Assembly (NCBI GenBank): GCA_015491815.1
Contig: WFVC01000161.1
Span: 1-55,862 of the forward strand
DNA length: 55,862 bases
From: Gammaproteobacteria bacterium
GTDB lineage: Bacteria; Pseudomonadota; Gammaproteobacteria; UBA6429; Thiohalophilaceae
Direction: 5' to 3'
Below are positions 1-8,931 of the stretch, piece after piece (within the stretch, counting starts at the first letter, position 1; the number at the start of each line of letters is the position of its first letter). The translations under genes were made by a program, and so were the position numbers. The notes beneath the pieces were generated by a model, which was not told the DNA's origin, did not search any database, and worked only from the letters and a program-made list of their open reading frames with translations.

Positions 1-79
1 ATCTTAACCGAATAATTACCAAATATTAACAACCTTTTAAATCAGTGAATAAAAAAAAGTAGCGTTCATTCCAACCTGT

Positions 80-307
80 CTATTTAAAATCATTTTCATC
101 GGCATCCGGCCAATTACGTTGCTCTTTATTTTTAGTCTGCTTTTTCTGATTTTCCGGCAACAAGGGATCATCATCATCCATAAGAATTCGGTTGGCGTCG
201 CCATCCAGATCTTCATATTGGCCTTTTTTTACCGCCCAGATCAGAACACCAACCATAATCAGGCCAAAAAAAATCATGCCGGGGATCAGAGTATAAATAA
301 CATCCAT
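80..307 (-). CDS. ccoS: cbb3 oxidase maturation protein CcoS
   Basis: Small inner-membrane protein of 75 residues, last gene of ccoGHIS. The family is needed for cofactor (heme and copper) insertion into the cbb3 catalytic subunit. Residues 1-25 start MDVIYTLIPG and form one membrane helix. The rest is charged, with the run DDDDPLLPEN after the helix, as in CcoS. The reading frame is open further upstream, but ATG at 307 has an AAGGTAA ribosome site at the right distance and the CcoS-type N-terminus. The start lies 4 bases after the ccoI stop, so translational coupling is likely. Family assignment is firm from sequence and position. Confidence 0.9.
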   Translation of the reverse strand: MDVIYTLIPGMIFFGLIMVGVLIWAVKKGQYEDLDGDANRILMDDDDPLLPENQKKQTKNKEQRNWPDADENDFK

Positions 308-311
308 AAAT

Positions 312-2777
312 TTACCTTTTATCTTCTTTGAATATGCGGCGAATACGCGCAGCATTGCCAATCACCAGCAGAGAGCTAACAGGCATTGAAACAGCGGCTA
401 TCAGTGGAGTTATGAAGCTCATCATCGCCAATGGCACCATAATGATATTATAGGCAAAGGAAATGCCGATATTTTGATGAATAGTTTTCAAGCTGCGCTT
501 CGACAATTTCAGAGCCAAATTTATTTTTTCCAGATCATCCTGAATCAGGACAATATCCGCGCTTTCCATTGAGACGTCGGCGCCAGTGCCTATCGCCATG
601 CCAACGTCGGCGCGAATCAGTGCAGGCGCATCATTAATCCCATCTCCCACCATCACGACCCGTTCTCCCTGTTCCTGCAGCGATTGAATCACGGCATCCT
701 TATCCTGTGGCAATACTTCGGCGATTACCTGCATACCATCCAGTTCTTTTGCAATAGCTTCAGCCACTCTTCTCCGATCACCGGTTAACAGTGTCAATTT
801 CATGCCCTGTTCACGCAGGTCGTTAATTAACGATTTTGTCTGCGCACGCAGGCGATCAGCAATCACGATAATAGCAAGATGTTTGTCATTACGCGCAACA
901 TGCACACAACTTTTCCCCAGTGCTTCATAATTCTGTGTTATTTCCAGCAAATGGCGATCAAGGACAATCGACCTCTTCTCCAGCCATATCTGCGTACCAC
1001 AATCCAGTGCAACCCCATCCACTTCTCCGGAAACGCCATAACCCGGCTCATTTTCAAAATGCGTCAACCGCAACAGATCCTGTTTTAACCCAAGTTTATT
1101 TGCTTCAAAAATGATCGCCTGGGCAATACTATGCTCTGAACAGCTTTCCAGAATCGCAACCTCCGTAAGCAATTCATTTTTATCAAAACCTTGCACAGTC
1201 TCTATCTGACTGACGCGCATGCGCCCCTCTGTCAGCGTCCCGGTTTTGTCAAAAACAAAATGTGTGACAGAAGCCAGGGTTTCTAATGCCTCGCCGTTTT
1301 TTACCAGAATACCGTTTCGCGCACCCAGTCCGGAGGCGACCGCTATCGCCATTGGCGTCGCCAGACCAAAGGCGCAGGGACAGGTTATAATTAATACCGA
1401 AGTTGCGGTCATCAAGGCCAGTTCAAAATCCTGTTGTGACCAGTAAATAAAGCTTAACGCCGCCAATAGCAGGGTAACGCCAACAAACCACGGTACAATA
1501 CGATCCGCAGTACATTGAATCGGCGCTTTTGAAGCCTGCGCCTCTTCCACCAGACTAATGATACGCCCCAGCGCGGTATTACGTAAGATTCCCTGCACCT
1601 CAACTGTTAATGCGCCCTGTCTATTTATCGTTCCCGCCGAAACCTGATCGCCGGGCTGTTTTTTCACCGGTTCTGATTCACCGCTCAACATACTTTCATC
1701 AACTGCACTGTGCCCCGCCAGCACACAGCCATCAACGGGGATACTGGCGCCGGGTTTAATCAACACATGTTCCCCTGTGTTGATTGAACGCACAGGAACA
1801 ATCTGCTCTTCGCCATTACGCAAGACGCTGGCGACCCGTGGTTGCAGATCCACCAGACGCTGTGTCGCCGAGACAGCATGACGTTTTGATAATGATTCAA
1901 GATGCCGACCAATTAGAATCACAAACAGAAAATTAACTACGGTGTCATAGTACACTTCACCACCCGAATCCGGATTTAATGTGACATATACCGAATATGC
2001 CCAGGTTGACGTGGCGCCAATAGCGATTGGTAAATCCATACTCAGCCGTAAATGGCGAAGCCCACTCCATGCGCCTTTTAAAAAGGGCCAGCCTGAATAA
2101 AACAGCGTGGGCGTCGCCAGTGAAAAACCTACCCAGTAAAACAAATCTCGAAACTCACCCTTATCAGCGCCGCTATAAAGCGCAATAGAAACCCAAAGTA
2201 GATTCATCATTGCAAAACCGGCAAAGGCTAGACGAAACAACAGTGCGCGATTTTGTTTTTTCAGCGAACCTTCCGCCGCTTCTGGATCATAAGGAATTGC
2301 GCGATAACCGATATCTGCAAGACGTTGCAGAATCTGAGAGAGTGAAATACGTCGATTGTCCCAGCGTAAATGCAGGCGGCGACCACTCAAATTAACATTA
2401 GCAGCAAGCACACCGTCTATGGGGATCAGACTGCGCTCGATTAACCAGACACAGGCGGCGCAGTGAATACCTTCAACCAGCAGATGTATGTCGCGCTGCT
2501 CGGCAAGTTCTGAAACAAACTCGGCCTGCACTTCATCAATGTCATAAAGTGTTAAATCATTTGGAGGTTCAGGGGGAGGGGCAAGTAAACTGCCTTCGGG
2601 AGTGCGCTGATAGAATCCCTCAAGGCCGGCAGCATAAATTGCTGTACAAACAGACTCACAACCCGGACAACAAAAATATCGATCATCGCCATCAATTTTC
2701 GCAACGAAACTATTGTTGTCCGGCAATGGCAGACCGCAATGAAAACAGTCTGAAGCCGCCTGCGTTTCATCACTCAT
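312..2777 (-). CDS. ccoI: Copper-translocating P1B-type ATPase CcoI (FixI)
   Basis: Inner-membrane ATPase of 821 residues that supplies copper for assembly of the cbb3 oxidase. Cysteine pairs at the N-terminus (C11/C14, then C36, C37, C40) precede a heavy-metal-associated domain with CAAC at 106-109. The core carries the membrane metal site TCPCAFG, the phosphorylation motif DKTGT, the SEHS histidine of the nucleotide domain and GDGINDAP. Order and length fit CcoI/FixI rather than a general CopA exporter, and the neighbours are ccoH and ccoS. The ATG at 2777 follows an AGGC-type weak ribosome site. A repeat element fills the space between ccoH and this start, so expression may differ from ordinary operon coupling. 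Confidence 0.95.
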   Translation of the reverse strand: MSDETQAASDCFHCGLPLPDNNSFVAKIDGDDRYFCCPGCESVCTAIYAAGLEGFYQRTPEGSLLAPPPEPPNDLTLYDIDEVQAEFVSELAEQRDIHLLVEGIHCAACVWLIERSLIPIDGVLAANVNLSGRRLHLRWDNRRISLSQILQRLADIGYRAIPYDPEAAEGSLKKQNRALLFRLAFAGFAMMNLLWVSIALYSGADKGEFRDLFYWVGFSLATPTLFYSGWPFLKGAWSGLRHLRLSMDLPIAIGATSTWAYSVYVTLNPDSGGEVYYDTVVNFLFVILIGRHLESLSKRHAVSATQRLVDLQPRVASVLRNGEEQIVPVRSINTGEHVLIKPGASIPVDGCVLAGHSAVDESMLSGESEPVKKQPGDQVSAGTINRQGALTVEVQGILRNTALGRIISLVEEAQASKAPIQCTADRIVPWFVGVTLLLAALSFIYWSQQDFELALMTATSVLIITCPCAFGLATPMAIAVASGLGARNGILVKNGEALETLASVTHFVFDKTGTLTEGRMRVSQIETVQGFDKNELLTEVAILESCSEHSIAQAIIFEANKLGLKQDLLRLTHFENEPGYGVSGEVDGVALDCGTQIWLEKRSIVLDRHLLEITQNYEALGKSCVHVARNDKHLAIIVIADRLRAQTKSLINDLREQGMKLTLLTGDRRRVAEAIAKELDGMQVIAEVLPQDKDAVIQSLQEQGERVVMVGDGINDAPALIRADVGMAIGTGADVSMESADIVLIQDDLEKINLALKLSKRSLKTIHQNIGISFAYNIIMVPLAMMSFITPLIAAVSMPVSSLLVIGNAARIRRIFKEDKR

Positions 2778-2789
2778 GGCGAAGCCTGT

Positions 2790-2972
2790 CTAAATAGCTG
2801 TTCCAAATACCTGCCCGGTTAGAGCCGTTCGTCCTGAGCCTGTCGAAGGATGAATAGCTTTAAACATTGGAATTTTAGTCTTTACGTTCATGGTTCAACC
2901 CTTCGTCAGGCTCAGGACTTCACCACGAACGTAATACTTTGTAGTGGACGGGAATTTGGAACACTTATTTAG
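2790..2972. repeat. Repeat element B1 (hybrid: B termini, A core)
   Basis: A 183-bp element between ccoI and ccoH. Its ends are inverted copies: left CTAAATAGCTGTTCCAAATA, right (reverse complement) CTAAATAAGTGTTCCAAATT. The interior (about 2825-2931) instead matches the core of the A elements at 14482 and 27025, with arms CCTGAGCCTGTCGAAGGA and CTTCGTCAGGCTCAGGA. The ccoH stop codon (2969-2971) is inside the right terminus. No coding potential. The transcript can fold into a long hairpin within the ccoGHIS message. Confidence 0.75.
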
Positions 2973-3508
2973 TTGGCTTTGACCGATATGCGCTGCTCAG
3001 TCAGTTCATAAGTTTCACCCGCCTGCGTAACCTTAAGTTTCAACTCCCAGACGCCTTTGAGAGGAAACCTTCCGGATGCCTGGTATTGCCCCGGTGCAAA
3101 TCTCTGCATTTCCAGGTTGAAATCCGCCTCGGCGTCAGACGGTCGATAAGCCAGCACTTCAACATCAAGTCCATCTACTGCAACACCCTGTCTATCTACA
3201 ATATTAAATCGCAGCGTATGTGTCTGCCCAAGAATAATATCTTCCGGCACATCGAGTTTAAAATTCCAGCCCAGCGCATGCCGCGCTGCCTGATTTTTTA
3301 GAAAGTTCAGCTCGTGATCGCGACCCTTTTCATAATAATTCTCTTCCACCAGACCTGAGTTTGTCACCACCGCCATGCTTATCATCGTGACATTAACCAG
3401 TAACACAATTATCACTAATGATATCCAGCCCAGAACCCAGGGGTTACGCATAGCCTGTTTATTCGATTGCGATATAAACTTGCTGTTCATCGTCTTTGCA
3501 TCTGTCAT
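2969..3508 (-). CDS. ccoH: cbb3 oxidase assembly protein CcoH (FixH)
   Basis: Membrane-anchored assembly factor of 179 residues for cbb3 oxidase; the family interacts with CcoI and the oxidase. One membrane helix near residues 25-48 (WVLGWISLVIIVLLVNVTMI) is followed by YYEKGRDHE and a periplasmic beta-rich domain, as in FixH. The frame is open to 3541, inside ccoG, but the ATG at 3508 has a GGAAGG ribosome site and leaves 19 bases after the ccoG stop. The stop codon TAA lies inside the terminal repeat of element B1, so the last residues may have been changed by the insertion. Confidence 0.88.
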   Translation of the reverse strand: MTDAKTMNSKFISQSNKQAMRNPWVLGWISLVIIVLLVNVTMISMAVVTNSGLVEENYYEKGRDHELNFLKNQAARHALGWNFKLDVPEDIILGQTHTLRFNIVDRQGVAVDGLDVEVLAYRPSDAEADFNLEMQRFAPGQYQASGRFPLKGVWELKLKVTQAGETYELTEQRISVKAN

Positions 3509-3527
3509 TATTACCTTCCCACCCGCT

Positions 3528-4931
3528 TTATTCCGGGCCAAAAAACATACTTTCGTATTTTGCTACTGCAGCTTTATCCGACATTTTTGCGGTAAAAATT
3601 ATCGGTATACGTGACTCTTTTAAGCTTTCTTTTGGAATCTTGATGTAAACAGTGTGTGGCGTCACTCCGCCCTTGTGTAAAATCAGAGGTTTATCTATCC
3701 CTTTCACTTGCATATCCTTCGGGCCCTGCACAGATAAACTAACTTCTGCGTCTCTATCCGTCTTGTTCAACAGCTTGAGAACATACTTGTTCTGAATGGT
3801 ATTATCACTTTGCAAAACAAACAAAGGCTGCCGTTCATGTAATACTTTGAGTTCCAGTGAACCAAGATGGGTCAGACCATAAAGTATGCCTGAAATTGCT
3901 ATCAACATGATAGCGAAATAAACCAGCACCCGGGGACGTTTATACAACGGAATTTCAGGCTTACCCAGCATATCATCCAGAGATGCATAGCGAATCAACC
4001 CACGCGGCTTGCCAATTTTATCCATCACCGTATCACAGGCATCCAGACAAAGACCACAGGTAATACATCCCTCCTGCTGGCCTTCACGAATATCCACTCC
4101 GGTCGGGCAAACTGCGACGCACTGATTGCACATGATGCAGTCGCCTTGATCATCCGGCACGCCGCCCTTTTTCAAACGACCGCGCGGTTCACCCCGTTTG
4201 AAATCATAGGTTGGTAAAATGGTTTCGCTGTCATACATGACGCCTTGAATACGCGCATAAGGACAAAGCCAGAAACACACTTGCTCGCGCATGAAACCGG
4301 CAAGAATAAAGGTGCCCGCTGTAAACAGAGCAATCGCCACCAGCTCAACAGTCGATATCTGCAGACTGAACAAATCCAGCCATAGTTGTCGGGCATCGGT
4401 AAACCAGGCGACAAAGCTGATGCCGGTAAACATTGAAATAAGCAACCAGAAAAACCATTTACTTAAGCGCAGACGTAATTTTTTCAGCGTCCAGGGCGCC
4501 TTATCCAGTTTGTGCCGCGCGGCAGGTTTGCCTTCCAGTTTTTCTTCAATCCAGGTAAACGCATCGGTCCAGATTGTCTGGAAACAGAAATAACCGCAGA
4601 ACGCGCGGCCAATCGTTGACGTTACCGCCGCCAGCAAAATTGCAAAAAACAGCAACACCAGAGATAGAATCCAGACATCCTGAGGTAAAATCGTAATATC
4701 AAAAAAGTGGAACTGGCGATGAGGGATATCAAACAAAATCGCCTGGCGATCGCCATAGCGTAAATAAGGGCCGAAAAAATAAACCAGCCAGACCAGTGAG
4801 GTGAAATATTTGAGGGTGCGAAAGCGCCCCGGCATACGCTTGGCGTGGATAGTCTCCTCGCCGGTATTAACATGCCATGCGCCAAGTTCTTCATAGATGG
4901 TGCTTTCTGCACCGCGCTCTTCTTTACTCAA
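3528..4931 (-). CDS. ccoG: cbb3 oxidase accessory protein CcoG (FixG-type polyferredoxin)
   Basis: Integral membrane iron-sulfur protein of 467 residues; CcoG homologues reduce copper for cbb3 assembly. Membrane helices near residues 40-55, 86-105, 158-175 and 195-215 flank cysteine pairs FCGYFC (112-116) and CFWLC (219-223). Two 4Fe-4S motifs follow: C265/C268/C271/C275 and C289/C292/C295/C299. Another helix near 335-355 and an IgG-like C-terminal domain complete the protein. The start codon is TTG at 4931, supported by the ribosome site AGGGGAG five bases upstream. First gene of ccoGHIS, separated from the structural genes by a terminator-like hairpin. Confidence 0.93.
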   Translation of the reverse strand: MSKEERGAESTIYEELGAWHVNTGEETIHAKRMPGRFRTLKYFTSLVWLVYFFGPYLRYGDRQAILFDIPHRQFHFFDITILPQDVWILSLVLLFFAILLAAVTSTIGRAFCGYFCFQTIWTDAFTWIEEKLEGKPAARHKLDKAPWTLKKLRLRLSKWFFWLLISMFTGISFVAWFTDARQLWLDLFSLQISTVELVAIALFTAGTFILAGFMREQVCFWLCPYARIQGVMYDSETILPTYDFKRGEPRGRLKKGGVPDDQGDCIMCNQCVAVCPTGVDIREGQQEGCITCGLCLDACDTVMDKIGKPRGLIRYASLDDMLGKPEIPLYKRPRVLVYFAIMLIAISGILYGLTHLGSLELKVLHERQPLFVLQSDNTIQNKYVLKLLNKTDRDAEVSLSVQGPKDMQVKGIDKPLILHKGGVTPHTVYIKIPKESLKESRIPIIFTAKMSDKAAVAKYESMFFGPE

Positions 4932-5088
4932 AATTGCTCCCCTACGCGCGCCAAATATGGCAAGCCAGAATCACGAAAAAAAACGGGTGAATTTTTCAAC
5001 CAGTCAAATGGCATTGCGCTGATGTTTCTGCAGGTGACGACCCCTGAATGAAGGGGTGTGCGAATATGGAGTTTACCACAGTCCGATT

Positions 5089-5117
5089 AAAAGGCAGAGA
5101 TGACGTTTCTGCCTTTT
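5089..5117 (-). terminator. Perfect hairpin between the CcoM-like gene and ccoG
   Basis: Perfect 10-bp stem AAAAGGCAGA / TCTGCCTTTT with a 9-base loop, 14 bases past the stop of the CcoM-like gene. Read on the minus strand it ends in TTTT, like an intrinsic terminator, though the stem is only moderately GC-rich. The symmetry allows action on either strand. It probably separates ccoNOQP-small gene from ccoGHIS. Confidence 0.6.
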
Positions 5118-5130
5118 ATTGCTCATACGC

Positions 5131-5244
5131 CTAATTTTCGGACTTGTCTGAATTAATCAACTTCAGAATGCGAATAGCTAAAAAAATGATAATAAGTACG
5201 GCGCCGCTAACCGCCAATATAGCGCCAATTGCAACTGCATCCAT
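5131..5244 (-). CDS. CcoM-like 37-residue single-helix membrane peptide
   Basis: Unannotated-size reading frame of 37 codons directly downstream of ccoP. It begins MDAVAIGAILAVSGAV, continues as one hydrophobic helix to about residue 24, then has a basic stretch RILK and a polar tail ending SDKSEN. A very strong ribosome site, GGAGGGT, lies 7 bases before the ATG. Length, single helix and position in a cbb3 operon resemble CcoM, the small helical subunit described for the Pseudomonas stutzeri cbb3 oxidase. That identity is inference; it could also be another stabilising peptide. A hairpin precedes it (5311-5338) and a terminator-like hairpin follows it. Confidence 0.7.
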   Translation of the reverse strand: MDAVAIGAILAVSGAVLIIIFLAIRILKLINSDKSEN

Positions 5245-5310
5245 TTTTATACCCTCCAAAAAATAAGACTATGGGTAATTAAGCCTGTTCACTCTAAAAG
5301 GGGATCAGAA

Positions 5311-5338
5311 GACCGCATGAACATTTGCCCATGCGGTC
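5311..5338 (-). other. Perfect stem-loop just downstream of ccoP
   Basis: Nine-bp perfect stem GACCGCATG / CATGCGGTC with a 10-base loop, 13 bases after the ccoP stop. No U-run follows on the minus strand, so it looks more like an mRNA-stabilising or processing hairpin than a full terminator. It would protect the ccoNOQP message and lower expression of the small gene downstream. Confidence 0.5.
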
Positions 5339-5351
5339 AACATGGCCTTAA

Positions 5352-6197
5352 TTATTGACCACCACCCAGCTTGTACACATAGACCGCCAGTTTCTTAATA
5401 TCAGTATCAGACAGTTTACCGCCACCAAACTTGGGCATCTCGGCATCACGGGTCTTTGGATCAGACGGATCGTTGACGCCGTGCTTGATGGTATAGGCCA
5501 CACTTTCCTTGCTGCCCGGCGCGAAACGCCAGATACCGTCCATCAGGTTGGCTGAACCCAGCGCCTGCATGCCGGTGCCGGTCGGGGTGTGACAACCCAC
5601 GCAACCCTTCTCCATGTACAGAGGCTCTTCAATAACCTTGCCGGCGACAATCGCACTGGCCAGCTTATCGATTTCCACATCAGTGAGCTGGGAGCCGCCC
5701 ATTTTCGGCATCATACCGCGGCGACCGTTGGTAATTGTTTGCTCGATAGTTTCGATACTGCCGCCATAAAGCCAGTCATCATCGGCCAGCACCGGAAAAC
5801 CCGGGTTGCCGGAACCACCGGCGCCATGACAGGCCGCACAGTTGTCACCGAACAGCACCTTGGCGGAACGCACTGCGTATTCACTCAGCTCGTCATCAGC
5901 CAGAATCGCGGCCACCGACATACCCGGCAGCTTGCTTTCATATTTGGCGCGCACGGATTCAATTTCCTTCATATCCTGTTTATATTCCTTAATTGCCGTC
6001 CAGCCGGTCAAACCTTTGAAATGGCTGTTAAGCAAAGGCCAGGATGGATAAATCAGGGTATAAACGACAACAAAGATCCAGCTTGCATGAAAGCCGATCC
6101 ACCACCATTTCGGTGGCTGGTTTAATAACTCACCCAGTGTCTCATCCCACACATGCCCAGTTGTCTGCACATCGTATGGATTATTCTTTTCACTCAT
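5352..6197 (-). CDS. ccoP: cbb3 oxidase diheme cytochrome c subunit CcoP
   Basis: Membrane-anchored diheme cytochrome c of 281 residues that feeds electrons into the CcoO/CcoN path. The N-terminal segment has GHVWDETLGELLNQPPKWW, characteristic of CcoP, then a membrane helix at about 33-52. Two heme motifs follow: CAACH at 120-124 and CVGCH at 199-203, with Met-containing segments downstream as distal ligands. The ATG at 6197 overlaps the ccoQ stop by 4 bases (ATGA) and has a near-perfect GGAGGT ribosome site inside ccoQ. Confidence 0.96.
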   Translation of the reverse strand: MSEKNNPYDVQTTGHVWDETLGELLNQPPKWWWIGFHASWIFVVVYTLIYPSWPLLNSHFKGLTGWTAIKEYKQDMKEIESVRAKYESKLPGMSVAAILADDELSEYAVRSAKVLFGDNCAACHGAGGSGNPGFPVLADDDWLYGGSIETIEQTITNGRRGMMPKMGGSQLTDVEIDKLASAIVAGKVIEEPLYMEKGCVGCHTPTGTGMQALGSANLMDGIWRFAPGSKESVAYTIKHGVNDPSDPKTRDAEMPKFGGGKLSDTDIKKLAVYVYKLGGGQ

Positions 6198-6400
6198 TTC
6201 TTTACCTCCGCATCAAAACGGTCATCATCATTGAGGATATGGCGTTGTGCTTCCAGCCGCTCCTTATTTTTAGGATGGAAAACCAGTACATAGGCGACAA
6301 GCATCAGCACAAATATACTCACCGTCATGATCATGCCGATCCAGTCGTGCAGGGTCATGGCCGCCCAGTCCGTACTAAAATATTCCTTCAGGCTATTCAC
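6194..6400 (-). CDS. ccoQ: cbb3 oxidase subunit CcoQ
   Basis: Small membrane subunit of 68 residues; the family stabilises the cbb3 complex. A helix spans about residues 23-42, then comes the typical [14 protein letters not shown] cytoplasmic segment. The start is not certain. GTG at 6400 gives the N-terminus [15 protein letters not shown] and overlaps the ccoO stop in GTGAATAG. TTG at 6421 and ATG at 6358 are alternatives; ATG 6358 would drop the EYFSTDW stretch, which looks family-like. No strong ribosome site marks any of them, so coupling to ccoO is probable. Confidence 0.85.
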   Translation of the reverse strand: MNSLKEYFSTDWAAMTLHDWIGMIMTVSIFVLMLVAYVLVFHPKNKERLEAQRHILNDDDRFDAEVKK

Positions 6401-7106
6401 GATAGTCAACGCTGTTATCAAAGCGAACCATGGTGCCCAATACCTGTAGATAGGCGACTACCGCTTCCATTTCGGTTTTGCCGTTGACGCTGGCGGCGGC
6501 GCTGGCAAAATCTTCATCGGTATAAGGCACACCCACCATCTTCATGGCTTTCATGGTGGCGACCGTTTCATCTGCATCAACCGTGTTTTTATCCAGCCAG
6601 GGATAGTTCGGCATAACCGACTCAGGCACGACTGAACGCGGTGCGCGCAGATGACGCACATGCCAGGCATCGGAGTATTTTCCGCCAACACGCGCCAGAT
6701 CCGGCCCGGTGCGTTTGGAACCCCACTGGAAGGGGTGATCATACATCGACTCAGAAGCCAATGAATAATGCCCATAACGTTCCTTCTCATCACGGAAAGG
6801 ACGAATCATCTGCGAGTGGCACAGATAACAGCCTTCACGAATGAAAACCATGCGCCCCATCAGCTCCAGTGGCTTGTAAGGACGCACGCCGTCACCGGCT
6901 TTCCAGTCATCCAGACTCTGACCCGCCTTGCGCTGCCAGAGAATTTCCGGGTGTTTGTTATGCTCCATCGTATCGTCAAGATAGAACAGGGGAACAATTT
7001 CCACCAGCCCACCCACAGACAACAGAACCATGAGCATGAGCAACATGACAATGCCGCTGCGCTCGACCTTGTCCTGCAGTTTTGTTGAATAAATTTTATC
7101 TGCCAT
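6393..7106 (-). CDS. ccoO: cbb3 oxidase monoheme cytochrome c subunit CcoO
   Basis: Membrane-anchored monoheme cytochrome c of 237 residues, electron relay between CcoP and CcoN. A helix lies at about 18-42; the heme motif CYLCH is at 93-97 inside the conserved [15 protein letters not shown] stretch. The segment [18 protein letters not shown] is typical of CcoO/FixO. ATG 7106 is preceded by AGGAG with a 9-base gap. It follows ccoN after 17 bases. Confidence 0.97.
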   Translation of the reverse strand: MADKIYSTKLQDKVERSGIVMLLMLMVLLSVGGLVEIVPLFYLDDTMEHNKHPEILWQRKAGQSLDDWKAGDGVRPYKPLELMGRMVFIREGCYLCHSQMIRPFRDEKERYGHYSLASESMYDHPFQWGSKRTGPDLARVGGKYSDAWHVRHLRAPRSVVPESVMPNYPWLDKNTVDADETVATMKAMKMVGVPYTDEDFASAAASVNGKTEMEAVVAYLQVLGTMVRFDNSVDYRE

Positions 7107-7123
7107 TGTTCTTGACTCCTTAA

Positions 7124-8551
7124 TCAGGCGTTAGCCGTTGCTGCAGTAACAGCGGGCCGTGAGCTTGCAGTGCGAATGGTCATGACTACGTTATAAAGCA
7201 TAACTGCGCCACCCGCCCAGTAGATCAATCCACCAATTGCACGCATCGCATAATAAGGATGCATAGCGGCAACCGATTCTGCGAAGGTGTAGGTCAGCGT
7301 GCCGAAGGCGTCATAGTCACGCCACATCAGACCCTGCATGATGCCGGATACCCACATGGCGGTGATGTAGATCACGGTGCCGATGGTCGCCATCCAGAAG
7401 TGCATATTTACCAGACTGGAAGAATACATGCGTGTATTCCACAGACGCTCGACCATATGATAGAGCCCGCCGGCGGCAACCATCGCCACCCAGCCCAATG
7501 CGCCGGAGTGCACATGCCCAATCGTCCAGTCGGTGTAATGAGACAGGGCATTCACGGTCTTCACTGACATGACCGGACCTTCAAATACAGACATGGCGTA
7601 GAAAGCCAGTGACATGATCAGGAAGCGTAAAATGTAATCGGTGCGCAACTTATCCCATGCGCCGGAGAGGGTCATCATACCGTTGACCGCGCCGCCCCAG
7701 GAAGGAATGATCATGGCCAGCGATACCGCCGCACCCAGTGAACCGGTCCAGTCCGGCAGTGCGGTGTATTGCAGATGGTGAGCGCCCAGCCAGACGTAAC
7801 CGAACATCAGCGCCCAGAAGTGGATCACCGACAGGCGGTAGGAGAACACCGGGCGGTTGGCCTGCTTGGGCACGAAGTAGTACATGATGCCGAGGAAGCC
7901 CGCCGTCAGGTAGAAGCCCACTGCATTATGTCCCCACCACCATTGAATCATGGCGTCCTGCACTCCGGAGAACACCGAGTAGGACTTGAACAGACCCACC
8001 GGAATCGCCAGACTGTTCACTACGTGCAGGTAGGTGATCATCACCATCATGCCGAGGAAGAACCAGTTGGACACATAGATATGGGAGGTCTTGCGCTTCA
8101 TCATGGTCATGAAGAAGTTAATTGAATAGGCCAACCAGACCACGGCAATGGCCAGATCGATAGGCCATTCCAGCTCGGCGTATTCCTTCCCCTGGGTAAT
8201 ACCCAGCGGCAGAGTAATCACCGCAGCCACAATGATCAGGTTCCAGCCCCAGAATGTAAACCAGGCCAGACCATTGCTCCACAGTGGCACACCGCAAGTG
8301 CGCTGCACTGAATAAAATGCCGTCGCCATGAGCGTACACCCGCCAAAAGCGAAAATAACGGCGTTGGTGTGCAGGGGACGAAGTCGACCAAAGGTGAGTT
8401 CGGCAATATCAAAGTTCAAAACCGGCCAGGCCAGTTCTGATGCGATATAAACCCCAACCAGGGTGCCGACCACCAGATAGATCACCGCAGCAACGGTAAA
8501 CCACCGAACGACCTCAAAATTATATTTCTCTTCTACTTGTGCTGTTGCCAC
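7124..8551 (-). CDS. ccoN: cbb3 oxidase catalytic subunit CcoN
   Basis: Heme-copper oxidase subunit I, C-type, 475 residues and about 12 membrane helices. It reduces oxygen to water and pumps protons at the inner membrane, usually under low oxygen. Visible marks are the low-spin heme region [13 protein letters not shown], the CuB-site histidines in [15 protein letters not shown] and GAHHLQYT, and [10 protein letters not shown] near residue 345. The start is GTG at 8551, supported by GAGGAG 7-8 bases upstream. First gene of ccoNOQP. I looked for an FNR/ANR box upstream and found none that fits. Confidence 0.97.
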   Translation of the reverse strand: MATAQVEEKYNFEVVRWFTVAAVIYLVVGTLVGVYIASELAWPVLNFDIAELTFGRLRPLHTNAVIFAFGGCTLMATAFYSVQRTCGVPLWSNGLAWFTFWGWNLIIVAAVITLPLGITQGKEYAELEWPIDLAIAVVWLAYSINFFMTMMKRKTSHIYVSNWFFLGMMVMITYLHVVNSLAIPVGLFKSYSVFSGVQDAMIQWWWGHNAVGFYLTAGFLGIMYYFVPKQANRPVFSYRLSVIHFWALMFGYVWLGAHHLQYTALPDWTGSLGAAVSLAMIIPSWGGAVNGMMTLSGAWDKLRTDYILRFLIMSLAFYAMSVFEGPVMSVKTVNALSHYTDWTIGHVHSGALGWVAMVAAGGLYHMVERLWNTRMYSSSLVNMHFWMATIGTVIYITAMWVSGIMQGLMWRDYDAFGTLTYTFAESVAAMHPYYAMRAIGGLIYWAGGAVMLYNVVMTIRTASSRPAVTAATANA

Positions 8552-8931
8552 GAGTAGTCTCCTCTATGTGTTGACAAAATTAATGTCGTTGCTAACGAAT
8601 AAATATGCTGGAATAAACCGCGTTGACTGTGTTAGCAATAATCCGGTGAAACACCAAGACATTGACATACTTGTTCAGCTATATGATTTACGGTTTATTA
8701 TTATTTGAAAAACAGATTTATTTGCAGCAACAGGCCACCCTCTGGCCTTTATGAATCCTCGACAAGGAATTCCTTTACAGTATACCCGAATTTTGGAGCC
8801 TGTCCAAAAAGTACAGATAAATAATGGAGGTAAATTATGTCTGGTCTAGTTCCAGAACTGCAGACTGACACCACATAAATACCAGAGCATCTGTATCAGT
8901 CATTAATGCGCAAATACCCTACTATACTAGT
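8552..8931. other. Intergenic region upstream of ccoN
   Basis: 380 bases between bioD and ccoN. It should hold the ccoN promoter on the minus strand, but no clear -35/-10 or TTGAT-N4-ATCAA box could be assigned. It contains a small hairpin (AGGCCA/TGGCCT, 8732-8748) and a 13-codon plus-strand frame with a strong ribosome site, listed separately. Otherwise AT-rich with no gene. Confidence 0.6.
8837..8878 (+). other. 13-codon frame with strong ribosome site
   Basis: ATG at 8837 follows GGAGG with a 6-base gap, but the frame (MSGLVPELQTDTT) stops after 13 codons. It could be a leader peptide, the stump of a lost gene, or chance. No hairpin or downstream plus-strand gene supports an attenuator. 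Function unknown. Confidence 0.3.

Noticed and set aside
4972-5020. FNR-like site before ccoG
   Set aside because: TTGAC-TGGT-TGAAA keeps only one half of the consensus.
5589-6125. 178-codon plus-strand frame over ccoP
   Set aside because: Antisense shadow of ccoP; histidine/threonine-rich composition typical of opposite-strand frames.
8552-8700. FNR/ANR box upstream of ccoN
   Set aside because: Half-sites such as TTGAC and GTCAA occur, but none pairs as TTGAT-N4-ATCAA with correct spacing.
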